Shown in pieces: positions 48,520 through 60,033 of a stretch of 64,000 bases of DNA. How positions within the stretch are numbered: the first letter of the stretch is position 1; the number at the start of each line of letters is the position of its first letter. This DNA comes from Tethya wilhelma (Eukaryota; Porifera; Demospongiae; Tethyida; Tethyidae). The translations under genes and the position numbers were made by a program. The notes below the pieces were generated by a model. The model was given only the letters and a program-made list of their open reading frames with translations. It was not told the DNA's origin and did not search any database. Where the stretch lies: assembly GCA_964030475.1 (NCBI GenBank), contig CAXIPT010000006.1, forward strand, positions 71,297 to 135,296, written 5' to 3'.

Positions 48520-49190
48520 AGTTAGAGGACGAGTCCAAGGTCTCTATGCTATTTAGAGCCTGAGGCTGTAGCGTCCCGAGCGTAGCGAGGGCGCTACTAA
48601 GGGCCTGAGGGCCTCTAAATAGCGTAGAGACCATTGGATGAGGCCTCTAACTGGTTTAGAATATAGGCCTAACGGCCCTAGCAACAAAACAGAACAAGAA
48701 ATTCTACTGGATAGCCGCAAAAATCCGAGCGACTATTATCTAGCTACCATAGATACGTACAGTTGAAAATCCCAAGTTCGCTCTTTGTCAAGCTAGACTT
48801 AAAAGATTCATTTTGGCTTACTCTCAAGTTTGTCAAGCTATGGACTGTCCGGATACTCGAGCTACTTACGGCGAGTCTTCAAGCCTTCTTGTTGCCAGCT
48901 GACCCAGGTGGGAGTGGTTTTGAAATAAGTTCAGAGGTCAAACTTTAAAAGCGCAGCGCTAACATATATAGCTGACCTACTAGCGCTTGAACAAGCTGGA
49001 CAGTTTTTCAAAAAAAGACACTGGTAGTATTATTGTTTGAATATAATATAGTTTGCCTCAGGCACTTAGAAGACCTGCAGGTCTCTATTGAGCTTTGCAG
49101 GTCTCTAAGCTCAATAGAGACCTGTGATTGACCAATCAGATTACAGTATTTGTGACAACTATATTCTAAGGTGTTTTAGAAGGTTTGGAT
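48520..49190. repeat. two GC-rich hairpins and spacer
   Basis: A hairpin at about 48524-48655 pairs GGTCTCTATGCTATTTAGAG with CTCTAAATAGCGTAGAGACC around the CpG-rich GAGCGTAGCGAGGGCG. A second at about 49075-49125 pairs CAGGTCTCTATTGAGCTT with AAGCTCAATAGAGACCTG. They may be the ends or body of one non-coding element. A short open frame at 48763-48948 shows no known feature. Confidence 0.65.
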
Positions 49191-50232
49191 CTGGAAGGTA
49201 TACACTGTTCATATGCAGAAAGTTAGCATGACCATGAGCCTCGGAACGAGACTAAGGTTACACCAGTACACTCTTAATTAACTCACTTTGTTGGCTATGC
49301 AAGGCTCCCAGAACTCGACTATGCTTGCTTTTTGAGTTATCAAGCTTCTTTTTTTTTCTTTTCTTCATTTTACTTCCTGAGTTTTGAAGAGTAAAATTCA
49401 CTTAACCTTTTATAGCCGAATGAGAAGTAAACTTAAGAACAGCAGGTTTAGTGACAGCTTTGAGTATTCAGAGCTATAATCTGTCATAGTTGAGAAGTCC
49501 AAGCAGTTGACCATCCATGTGTTGAATGCGAAGAATGTACAGCAGGATAAATGCACGTTGGCTCTAAGGATGCTCTAGTAAATGTCACATGATACGAAGG
49601 TGAGGGCGAGTATTAATTAGAAAGAATGCTAAACAGAACGGCAATTTATGTCTAGTTTGGTTTCCAAGAAGAGCAGCAAAGTGTATTTATATGTGGCAGT
49701 CACAGGTAGAAATGGAACATTATTCCTTCTAAATTTTGCCCACTTTTTGAGTTTGCAGCTTTATATTCAATGGTGTATCCTTAGGCTATAAAACCTGGTC
49801 AGCTAGTAGTACTACTATTCTTTAAGATATCCTCAAAATTTTAAAAGAAATTAATTAACCATTTAGAATTAATAAGCATTAAATCAATATTAATCAAAAA
49901 CGGAATAATATTGCTTTTCTAGAGAAGAATCGTCCAAGTCCTGTCCAATTTGCCTTTTCTGTTCGTGAGTTATTCGCGCAAAACATGACTGCAAACTCAG
50001 CTCAGACAGAGTATAGTGATTTATCATAGCCAGAAACTTTTCATACTCCTTGCCAGTCAGTCAGTCGAGTAACCTGCAAACTTGTAAAATGCATGCTCAG
50101 TGGTACTCCAAATATCTTTGCAGTTAATGCAGATATTTAGATCACAGTGACCAAATAAGTTGTAGAATTTCTGTGTAGCCTTGGGCATTTCAATTCTTTG
50201 CTGTCAGCTGGACTCAATGTTCGTCAGGCTCT
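49191..50232. other. no gene recognised
   Basis: Intergenic sequence with no protein match I can see. CCTCGGAACGAGACTA at about 49240-49256 resembles a worn copy of the RecQ element right end, GGAACGAGGCTA. Confidence 0.45.
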
Positions 50233-50889
50233 CAGGGGCATTAAGGACTGGGTCCAAACACACAACTAATTAAGGGTAAAAATTTGAAATAACTACCTTA
50301 TACTTATATGAATATCTAATATAAAAACTTATTATCGTCCTTAACATCTTTAAAAAAAATTGGTCATGTGACCTAATTAATATTCATATAATTAATGAAT
50401 TAATTATGCGCCGTATATAGGCTGTTTCTATGGCAACTAAATTAATTTTGTCATAATTGCAACATCATGGACTTCATTTTCCATGGGTCAAATTTTAAAT
50501 ATGTTGTTGCCATGGAGAGTTATAATTTATTTTCTATTAATTTCCATACAAAGCACACCCCCAAAAACGGCAATATCTCTCCATGACAACAACATATTCA
50601 AACTTGACTCATGGAAAATGAAGTCCATGATGGTGCAATGGTGACAAAACTAATTTGGTTGCCATGGCAACAGCCTATATATGATGCATAATTAATTATT
50701 CATAAGATGAGGGATTGACCTTAAACTTCATTAAAACAATGAATATTCATTTTTGTGGTTATACAATTTTTTTAATGTGTTAAATTAGGACTATAATTGT
50801 GAAATCATTTCTTTATGATAAGGTAAAATTATGTTATAAAATTTTGAATTCAGCACTTTTTGCTAGCCGACCCAGTCCTTATGCCCCTG
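50233..50889. mobile_element. 657-bp palindromic element, ends CAGGGGCATTAAGG
   Basis: CAGGGGCATTAAGGACTGGG faces CCCAGTCCTTATGCCCCTG. The interior pairs too, for example TTGCCATGGAGAGTTATAAT against a matching inverse near 50580, and CATGGACTTCATTTTCCATG occurs in both orientations. No coding capacity. Confidence 0.88.
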
Positions 50890-51639
50890 AGCTTATAAAT
50901 TGTGATGTGTGAGCATGCATTTTATTGACACTGTAGCGCTAATATGAACTCATCAGCCAGTATGCTAGCTAGAATAAGCAGAAATTTGAATAGTCCATTA
51001 TTATTATCAAGGTCTTATAAGCTAAACAAGATGCCATGCATCAATGGGGGCATGGTAGTTACAGCAAACATGAAAGCACCAATGGTGCATAAGCCTCAGC
51101 GCAGAATGCAAAACTATGCATGCCATAGTGGGCTGGCAGTACAGAGGCTAAGAAACCATCAAGGCCCAGTAATCATGGATAATTGGTTCCTGAGGTTAAT
51201 TATCTATGTTGCCGGCCAGCCACCCGCTGTGGTTAAATTCCATCATACAATTATGGATTTAGTGACTCTGAGCTTTGGCTAGCCAAGTTATTCAGAAAAT
51301 TCAGTCAGTGAATGGTAAAACTTAGCCTCGTTCCCAGGCCCCCAAAAGAGGGCCTGGTATCTATCTATTGACTGTGCATGCATGCACCAGTTTGTACCCA
51401 AAATCTGGGTACATCGTAAATTTCACCGTAAAATTGTCCATATACTCTGTTGACTGGATTTTGTCATAGGTATTTTTTGAAGCACTAGGCATAAAAAAGC
51501 AAAACAAAAAAACACTGCCAGGGACTATCCTGTTACTGTACTGTGTTTTCTTGTATGCTTGGGAAATCCCAGGACCTATCTCAGGACCTATCTCATGCAT
51601 ATTGACCCTATACCCTACACAAATGTGACTTGCATATTG
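50890..51639. other. spacer with a RecQ-element-like end
   Basis: TAGCCTCGTTCCCAGGC starts at about 51327 and is followed by GGCCTGGTATC. Both phrases also occur in the RecQ element left end, but the middle differs. It may be the end of a related element whose other end is lost. The open frame at 50944-51282 has no recognisable domain. Confidence 0.5.
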
Positions 51640-53300
51640 TCCCACATCCTTTCCATCCCAAGTGTCCTGGGATGTACTGGGACATCCCAGGATACTCTGT
51701 ATAGTGACTCACACATTGTCCCACATCCTTTCTCCCTATTAGTGATATATTGGGGCATCCCAGGACACTCTGTATAGCGACTCACAAATTGTGCCACGTC
51801 CTTTCTACCCCAATATGTCATGGGACATCCCAGGACGCTCCTTGTAGTGACTCACACATTGTGCCATATGTGACCGAATTTTGGAAAACCGACCAGGTAG
51901 TACCAAACTTTGTTTGTAGTAATCGGCGGTTTTAGTGTAATTCGCGACGCGCGGGCGAAATTGATTTTTTGCACGAGAAGGGAGGGGCATACCTTGGCGA
52001 GCTGCAGACGAGATTTTATGGGTGGGGCTGCTTCAATTCCTAAGATATGAGCATTTGAATGCAGCTATGTCAGCCATGGCTAGCTTCTCTCTCGTTAGTA
52101 CACGGGATGTGTTGCCATGTTCATTGATTAATAATTCTGATAAGTACACAATGCAGCTGCTGCTTGTGCATCTCATTATAATAATGCATATTTAATTTAA
52201 AACAAAAAACACTGAATTCTTCCTGAACTAAACACTTCTAGCAGAAAGAAATCTCTTGAAGATCATCAGAAGACCCCCTACAGCATTGCAGAATTGCTGG
52301 GCTATGCCAGGAGCTTTTTATCTGCATAATAATGAATGAGTGTTGTGTACATTGTGTATTATAAGTTTACAATGAAATTTGTGGGAGATACAAGCTAAGC
52401 GCTTATGATTCAATGGGTAGTAAGTATTAGCTAGACTATTTTCTACATTTAGAATAGGTACAGATACATGTACTTACTATTAGCCGCTTATTTCTGTGCC
52501 ATTTATAGCCTAGTTACTCTAGTTACAGCCCACCCGCTACATTATTCTACTTAGTAGACTTACTTACCTCGTTCGTGAGTCCTCCTGGAAGGCTCTCTGG
52601 TCTTCTGTGTCTTTGTAAAAGCTCCAAAAGTAAGTTTTAACTAGCGTTTCGACTTACTTCATGCATATTCTGATACTACATGAAAATTGTACCACAAACA
52701 TAAATTGTAACATGGATAGTGTACAGAGTTCGTGTACTAGCACTTAGCAACGTATTCGCTCACGTTTTTAGTGAGTAAAATTGGAATGAATGGTCGGTAT
52801 ATTTGAGCTCATATCTCCAAAACTATAGCGCCTAGCCGCTTCAAATTTGGAATATAGCTAGCTGCAATGACGTAGGTTACTCTGCAATTGCTAACACAAA
52901 ATTCGCGGAAAGTACTACCTGGTCGGTTTTCGCAAATTTGGTCACATATTCTTTCGGCCCCAAAGTGTCCTGGGACATACCAAGACACTCTGTATATAGT
53001 TACTCACACATTGTCCCATGTCCTTTCTACCCTAAAGTGTCCTGGGACACTCCTTATGGTGACTCACTGTGCCACATCCTTTCCACCCCAAAGTGTCCTG
53101 GGACCTACTGGGACATCCCAGGACACTGCGTACAGTGACTCACACATTGTTTCTACCCCAAAATGTCCTGGGGCATACTGGGACGTCCCAGGACACTGCA
53201 TACAGTGACTCACATTGTGCCACGTCATTTCCACCCCAAAGTGTCCTGGGACGTACTGGAATAATAACCTGGGATATCGCCTATTTATATGTATGCACAT
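51640..53300 (+). repeat. KDZ-2 subterminal array, ~80-90-bp unit, interrupted
   Basis: Units read AAGTGTCCTGGGACATACTG, GGACATCCCAGGACACTCTG, then TATAGTGACTCACACATTGT and CCCACATCCTTTCTACCCC. About three copies lie at 51640-51868 and about four at 52947-53300. A TA-flanked element separates them. The array lies beyond the 3' end of the KDZ-2 ATPase gene, the same place as the left array in KDZ-1. Confidence 0.9.
51869..52946. mobile_element. 1,078-bp TA-flanked inverted-repeat element in the KDZ-2 array
   Basis: The ends TGTGACCGAATTTTGG and its inverse counterpart ending TTTGGTCACA enclose ACCGACCAGGTAGTAC on both sides. TA flanks each end. Removing the element and one TA joins two half-units of the array in register. 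No open frame of note. Confidence 0.88.
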
Positions 53301-53841
53301 TTACTATCCTACTTTGTGTGTTTCTTTGAGCAACTCAGGACACTCTGTTATACATGTGCATGTTACCTATGTACTTATAAAATATTTTGTACACTAGGAT
53401 ATCAAAGGACATCTCAGAATACCCAACCCTAACATGCAAAACATAATTGATTTTCTGAAATGAATGTACCACTTTTCTACACTTACACAAGTACTCATAC
53501 TATATGGATGAGCTTTCATTTAGATCATTGACAAACAAATCAACTAGTAATTTGCCAGAGAAAACAATTAAGTCAAATTGTATAGATTAAATTCAGTTCA
53601 TGTATTAGCAAGAGTATTATGGTTTATTGTTTAAACTTCACTAATTAAGTTGTTTTTAACTTGCGTGGTGAAAGCCTTGGTGAAGAATGTGTTTTTGATG
53701 GTGTGATAGGAGATCGGTAATCTTGCTTGCGAGGAGATTTGCGAGAAGATCCACAAGGTGATTTCTGGATTTACGAGGTGTTTTGCAAGGAGATTGCATC
53801 TCATCTTCTCGGTCCTTTCTTTTGCCAATGATGCTATAATA

Positions 53842-54725
53842 TGTGACCTGTCAAGAGAAAAACGTGCCGGTTAGGAAAGTCTGCAAATTTTGAGTTAGCA
53901 ATTCCAGGTATATCTAGGCCTTCCCAGGAAGCGCATATCAAAGTTTGATGCGCATAGCTCAAGTAGTTTTCCAGATACAGCTCTTGCAAGCAGCCCTGCC
54001 TCCACCCGTGGCTTCCTAGAAAAACGGTTGTAAAGTTGTTGCTAGGTAAACTATGGGCGGTCCGTATACTTTCCGTATCATAATTAGATCATGTACAGTA
54101 CATGCTGAATATTACCACAGCCAGCCACGTGGGGGTTAAAATTATTTAGTGAGAAGCAAGTAGCTAGGAAAGAAGACAGCTAATCGACTCAAGGAGGTAA
54201 GCGCTTGCTAGTAGAGAGATAGATTCTAGGTACAGTAAGTTCCAAGAACTAATCTAAGCCTCAAAATAACCTGTACGCGATCGCGTACGAGGAGAGGCAA
54301 TATCCACGAGTAGAAAGCTACTGTATAAAGGCGCTTGGATTAGACAAGCGTGTACAAAGCTTTTGCTTGCCTTTCTGTCTATGTGCTGTAGCAAAATTTT
54401 GAGATTATATAGCTTATAAATCAAACAAAACACCAAATAAAAATTCATTTTTAATGGCAGCTTCCTTGCTCATAAATATTCGCTACGGTTTGTTGCACAG
54501 CATAGCAACTGTCCTCCATGTTAGCAACTAAGTAAAAGCTGACATTGCTGTCTATATCTCTGCAACAGAAACAGCTCCACCCCTCAAATTTTGCATGGAG
54601 CATGTAGCGCAGCACAGCTGTGCAAGAAAAAAATTTTCGCGCAAAAACGCGAATTAAACTAAAATCGCATTTTACTCCAAAAACAATAATTTCCTAACCG
54701 ACACGTTTTCCCTTGACAGGTCACA
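53842..54725. mobile_element. 884-bp TA-flanked inverted-repeat element
   Basis: The ends TGTGACCTGTCAAG and CTTGACAGGTCACA are followed inward by ACGTGYCGGTTAGGAAA and its complement. TA flanks both ends. It lies in the KDZ-2 ATPase gene near its last exons. Confidence 0.88.
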
Positions 54726-56217
54726 TATTAAACATAATGTAAATTTATGAATACAAAAAATTAAAAAATTAAGTAACAGACTGCATGATCTATTTAAACT
54801 CTTTCTATTTAGAAGCACAGCCTTAGACAGTTTGCTTTTAATCGGTTCAAAATCTAAACTGTAAGTTTGTGTCAATTAACTTTGAAAACTTACGGTTTTA
54901 AGTCATTCTGTTGCAACGTATGCTTGTTCGGAGTCAATATTTAGCAAGTTTCTTAGATAACTCAATTATTTCTTCTTTACCAACTGGGATTGTTTTCTTC
55001 TCAAACTAGTATTGCTATAAACCATGATNGGGGGGGATTGTGCATACGTAAGTGTGTATATGTATGCAGAACATGTGTTCTACTTGTTGCACCACAAGTG
55101 TACTCTTTGAAGAATTACGTGACTTCGAACAATTTTCCCAATCCTTCTTCTTCCAGCTTATACAGGGCTCTCAGAGCACCTTGTTTATTTCCTTTTTTTC
55201 TGAACTTTTTAAAAAATAGTAGGTGACTAAGATAAAGTGTCTTTCCTGAAAGTAGAAGGCAAAAACTAGCTGTACTTGAAACAGTAGCATCGTTATCTTC
55301 AGCATCAGCCTCATCAATATCCACTGAAAGTATTAGCAAGGTACAAATTTTTAATTAAATTACTGAAGCTGGTTTTATTTACCAGAATTAAAATTTTTCC
55401 AACTCGTCCTGTAGTGCTTCCCTCCCAGCAATATATGCTGTCTGCTGACAAGCTACTTGTATGAAGTTAGCAGCAGCTTTAATTGCTTTTTCTGACACCA
55501 ACTCAGCCAACTCCTCATCGGTACTATCAATGCTGAAAAGCGTATGTAGAATTGTTTCAAGACGCAAAACCTGACCACGGCTCTTGCTCAACATTCCTAA
55601 AAAATCATAAGTACCCATTCAGTTCATATTTATTGTCACATACTTTTTTGGTTGAAAATTTCAGTGGTCGTACAGAACCAAAGTTTAACATCCAACAATA
55701 AGTATATAACATCAATTAAGAAATGTACCTTGGAGGAGTTCATCAAGCATGGCCATTGAGCTCAAGGTGTATTGAACTTTGTCATAATATATACCAAAGG
55801 TTTCCGAGCTAGCTGAAATGTGAAAAGTAGTCGTTTGAAGCTCTTTTCATCCACCATCAGCTGCCTCTGGCTTACGCCACTGTCTTGCAAAAAGAGAAGC
55901 TGAATATATATAGAGCAAGATAATTTTGATTGTCATCTAAATAATATAAATTAGTAATCTTAGTACAATCCATACATTAAACTTGCCTAAATTGTTGATG
56001 AATTCAGAGTTCACTACTCCTAACGTAGAAAACTTTTTATTCAGAAGCTTAGGGAACAGCCAAAGAAAATTATGAGAAGTCCTTTCTCTGAGTTTGAGGG
56101 AATCTCAATCAATGATCTAGCAACTCCAGGTTGTGTAAATCCTCCAACAGTAAGGCTAGTTGAACCCATTGAAACGTTAGCTTCTCCACTAACTGCATGT
56201 ACACAGTGACAACCAAG

Positions 56218-56240
56218 TGTGTGTGTGTGTGTGTGTGCAT
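56218..56240. repeat. (TG)n microsatellite
   Basis: A short TG repeat in a KDZ-2 ATPase intron. Confidence 0.85.
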
Positions 56241-56353
56241 GTGGTGTGTGTGCATGCTTGCTTGTTGTGTGCATGTGTCTACTTACAATTTCCATCCGTA
56301 CATGCGTGTAGCTACTAGCTATCATATGTACTACATTTGTAAAGTATGCAACA

Positions 56354-56830
56354 TTCCCAGTACGGTGGTACTGGGTACATAGGAATGGCACGGATGGCCC
56401 ATTAGCTAATATTCACGTGAATAACTCTGCAAAAACTGAGGGCTTGGCACTAAAAGGCTTCTTAAGCAACTATTTAGCTCTTTCTCTTTCTAATGAGCCC
56501 TAAAACATGGCCTAAAACCATCGCTATAGTAATATGCCAAACCTCCAATTTTCTCCATCTTCTTATTCTTCCATCTTGGCTCAACTTTTCTTAGAAACTA
56601 TTCACTCTTAGAAGCTGATTCTTAAACAAACAAACTTGGTTTCTTTGGGGACAGTCGCTTTTGCCATCAGTTTTTTGTGTCTCTCATTGAGTCGCTAGAT
56701 ACAAGGCGAAAAGTGCCTTCTCCATATGGCACCCATTAATTTATAAATCATGCATTATTCATTAGCTAGCTAGCCTAACGACCCTTCCATATTCAAGTGC
56801 GCGTTATTTAGAATCTATTTTAGCATGCAG
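56354..56830 (+). repeat. composite repeat, 5' half
   Basis: It starts ATTCCCAGTACGGTGGTACT and fades after the GCGCGTTATTTAGAATC landmark. The hairpin end is missing. Confidence 0.85.
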
Positions 56831-57041
56831 TGCCCCAAGTTCTGTCCTATCCTGTCATTCTCTGTGTTGTTATTCAGTAGAGAAGCTAACAAGACACAAA
56901 TATAATGGACATATATCACGTTCAGCCCGGGGGTTCAGAGTTTAAGCTGTCTGAAAGGCATGACTGTACCGCTGCATGAAGGGCTGATGGCAAGTTCTCT
57001 GCTCAGGATAAAGACTAAATTCCACTGATATTGTAAACAAT

Positions 57042-57951
57042 TGTGACCTGTCAAGCGAAAACCTGACGTTTGGGAAATTATTGTTTTTCGAGTAAAATGC
57101 GGTTTTAGTGTAATTCGCGTTTTTTGCGCGAAATTTTTTTTATTGCACGGATGGGTTGCGCTACATTTCAGCATGCTCCACGCAATATTTGAGGGGTGGA
57201 GTTGCTTCAGTTGCAGAGATATAGACGGTAATAACAGCCTAGTTCTTTTCTATTTAGTTGCTAACACGGAGAACAGTTGCTATGCTGTGCAACAGACCAT
57301 AGCGAATATTAATGATAGGCAGCTGCTGTTAAAAATGAATTATTGTTCAGTGTTATTTCTGCTTTATAGGCTTTTGTTGACAGAATTTTGGTACAGCACA
57401 TGCACAGAGAGATCAGCTAAAGCTTCTGATATGCTTGCCTAATTCAAGCGCCCACATAGAGCAGCTTTCTGCTCGGGGGGGTTGCCTCACCCTGTACGCG
57501 ATCGCTTTTTTTCGCTTCGCGATTTTGAGGCTTATCTTAGTTCCTAGAACTAATCTAGCATTTTACTAGCAAGCGCTTACCTCCACGAGTCCAGTAGCCT
57601 TCTTCTGGGTCTTCTTTCCTAGCTACTCGCTTCTCACTAAATAATCAAACTGGCTACGTGGCTGTTTGTGGTAATATTTAGCATGTACTGTACACAATCT
57701 AATTATGATACGGAGAGTATACGGACCGCCCATAGCCTTGCATAGTTTACCTAGCAACAACTTTACAACCGTTTTTCTAGGAAGCCACGAGTGGAGGCAA
57801 GGCTGCTTGCAACAGCTATATCTGGAAAACTACTATAGCTATGCGCATCAAATTTTGATATGCGCTTCCTGAGAAGGCCTAGATACATGGAATAGCTAGC
57901 TCAAAATTCGCAGAAATTCCCAAACATCAGGTTTTTGCTTGACAGGTCACA
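57042..57951. mobile_element. 910-bp inverted-repeat element, same family as 53842-54725
   Basis: The ends TGTGACCTGTCAAGCGAAAA and its inverse near 57951 match. The interior shares long blocks with 53842-54725 in reverse orientation, including the CGGTCCGTATACT and TTTACCTAGCAACAA parts. Confidence 0.87.
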
Positions 57952-57973
57952 ATTAATCAAAAAAATTGAACAA

Positions 57974-58215
57974 ACAAGTACAAAAAACATTAGAAATGTA
58001 ATGCAAACATAGGAATGGCCAAATCGTAACAAAAAAGTGAGCAAACAAGATGGAATGGTTATCAGACTGAGCGAGCTGTGTCTACAATGTCATTGAGCTA
58101 GGGATATGAACATAAAGTGACACAGTGAAATGAACTCACTCAATCTGATAACCATTCCATCTCTATTTGGCCATTCCTATGTTTGCATTCCATTTCTAAT
58201 ATTTTTTGTACTTGT
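57974..58215. repeat. hairpin element, third core type
   Basis: A long stem with terminal ACAAGTA and TACTTGT, and a core including ATGTCATTGAGCTAGG, shared with 61415-61665 and different from the other hairpins. Confidence 0.88.
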
Positions 58216-59060
58216 ACTGAACTCTCTTCCCTGCTAGTAAAGAATACTTGTATAATTAATTGCGGTACTATACTTTTTCCCCACAGTTAACGCATAATTT
58301 ATAGGCTTTTCTTTTGGCTAGACTATTACATGTGTACAGGACTTATTGTTTCCAATAAATATCACACTAGATATGTGACAAATGACATAAAATTATTGTG
58401 CAGCATAGTTCACGTCTCCGTTATATAGCTGAAGAAATAATGCTAGCTCATGTGTATCAGAGAGTCCACGTCCACGGTACAAATTGATTTGTGTTAGAAA
58501 AGCCGAAAGCTTGCAATAGAAGCCAAGTAGTCGACATGAATTATCATGCATTAGAGCTCCCATTTTTTCAAAAGAAGGATCATCAAATATTTAAGAAGGA
58601 TCTTCATCTGTTTGGCCACACTTGTCCCCAAAAGAGAATAGAGGTGTCGAAAAAGAGTAAATTTTCCACTGCCAGTTGGCATAGATTTTGTCAACCAATC
58701 AAAAGCTGGTTCACTCCAGTCAGTGTCTGGAACTCTCACAATCGAAGGTGAAAGAATAAATCCAACAATGTAACCACATAGAATAGCAGTTGCTGGTAGG
58801 ATATACAGTGCATGCAGGCTGATTTAATTGGTTGTTTTGCCTACTCATATTCAATTACTTACCATGTAAAAATTAGTTATGCAGTTTGTAGCTATGGCCT
58901 GGGAATTAATTTGGACATGATAGTGTATATATTAATTGCTACTCACTTGCTTCAAAGTTTCAGGAAAATTAGACCAATTTATGTCCATCTACCAGCATTT
59001 GTCAAGTCTTTTTTGTGTTTCTTTCAGTTTTCCCCAGCTACCAATTGGACTAGCCACTGT

Positions 59061-59169
59061 CTAGTTAAGCTATAGTATAGCTATACCAGCTGTCTTTTAG
59101 TCCAACTGATTTTATTATCCATCAGAGAACATGTGCTCTTAGCTGTGCTCTATATAGAGACCAAACAAG
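59061..59169. promoter_or_regulatory. KDZ-2 two-way promoter region
   Basis: About 110 bp between the divergent KDZ-2 genes, containing AGAACATGTGCT at 59126-59137 as in KDZ-1. A TATATAGA stands at about 59152. Confidence 0.55.
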
Positions 59170-59905
59170 ATGGATTGTAAGAATCCGTCTGTTCTAACAA
59201 GATTGACTTTTGCAGCTACAAATATTCACAAAGACACTCTAAAGTACTGGGAATTGGTAACCAAGTTTGGTTTTAAGTTCTTTTCCCAAAGTGGTGTGCG
59301 GAGCTGTAATGAGGTTAAGGTTTTACTAGAGAATTTGCAATTCCTAGATGAGAAAGTGTTTAAAAATAATGCAACACTGCTATAAGAGTTGATTGGCAGG
59401 GATGGCTTTTACAGCCACTCTCTGGGGATTGTTCTCATATCTGACAACCAGCAATGTGCAGTGTGCAATTCAAAATTAGCTGTTAGGGAAGACAGCTTTC
59501 CTGTGATTTACAGTGATGTGTTAGGAACATTCACAGGAACACATTTTTGTAAATATTGCAGCAATAGTTATAAGGGATGCTCGTTTACCCAGCATTATGG
59601 CTTCCATATGAATGGCAACCAATCAGAGATAATTTACAGATTCAATTGATCTTCCATACTTCCTCAAAACACACATGACTGCTTTTGAAAGCAAATTACT
59701 TTCTAAGTTAACAGCAGAAATTCTACTTGGACAAGTATCATACAAACAGAGAGCAGATATATACAATTATTCCCATGGATATGAATCAGCGATAAAGAAA
59801 GGTCCTGTATCATTTTCTAAGTGTTCTAATGTACAGAAATCAAGGTATGTGTGCACACTATACAAAAATTATACTCTTTGTTTGTCATACATACCGTACA
59901 ACTAG
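59170..59905 (+). pseudogene. KDZ-2 transposase, first exon only, decayed
   Basis: It aligns by eye with exon 1 of the KDZ-1 transposase: LGIVLISDNQQCAVCNSKL against LGIVLISSNEKCNVCDSKL, GTHFCKYC against GTHFIKYC, CSFTQHYGF against CSFQQHYGY, and VSYKQRADIYN against ISYKQRAELYN. Stops or frameshifts lie at about 59383 and 59648. The later exons with the catalytic core are absent, and sequence breaks at a single N at 59915. About half the alignable residues differ, so KDZ-1 and KDZ-2 are separate subfamilies. Confidence 0.85.
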
Positions 59906-59915
59906 AAATTTGATC

Positions 59916-60033
59916 NAGAAGCCTTTTAGTGCCAAGCGCTCAGTTTTTGCAGAGTTATTCACGTGAATATTTGTATTGCGCTAATGGGCCATCCGTGCCA
60001 TTCCTATGTACCCAGTACTACCGTACTGGGAAT
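59916..60033 (-). repeat. composite repeat fragment, reversed
   Basis: It starts right after the single N with AGAAGCCTTTTAGTGCCAAG and ends at CCGTACTGGGAAT, the outer end of the composite repeat. Confidence 0.88.

Larger units (their letters stand above)
53642..59060 (-). pseudogene. KDZ-2 DUF3987-like ATPase, decayed copy of the KDZ-1 gene
   Basis: Exons match the KDZ-1 gene at 16703-20130 in order. 59060-58935 has a DINWSNFPETLKQ-type segment and a stop. About 58740-58440 has MPTGSGKFTLF and QINLYRGRGLSDTHEL. 56196-56040 has TVGGFTQPGVAR. Others lie at about 55820-55740, 55600-55390 (SRGQVLRLETIL, QQTAYIAGRE) and 55325-55140, then a basic Ser/Pro-rich end (SPRLSPRK) at 53642. The P-loop Thr is now Phe (GSGKF), and the acidic pair seen in KDZ-1 (MYDEL) reads FYCKL, so ATP hydrolysis would be lost. 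Inserted elements lie at 53842-54725, 56354-56830, 57042-57951 and 57974-58215. It diverges from the KDZ-2 transposase at 59170. Confidence 0.75.

Noticed and set aside
50944..51282. 112-codon open frame as a gene
   Set aside because: No recognisable domain, no paralogue in the window and no supporting splice or promoter context.
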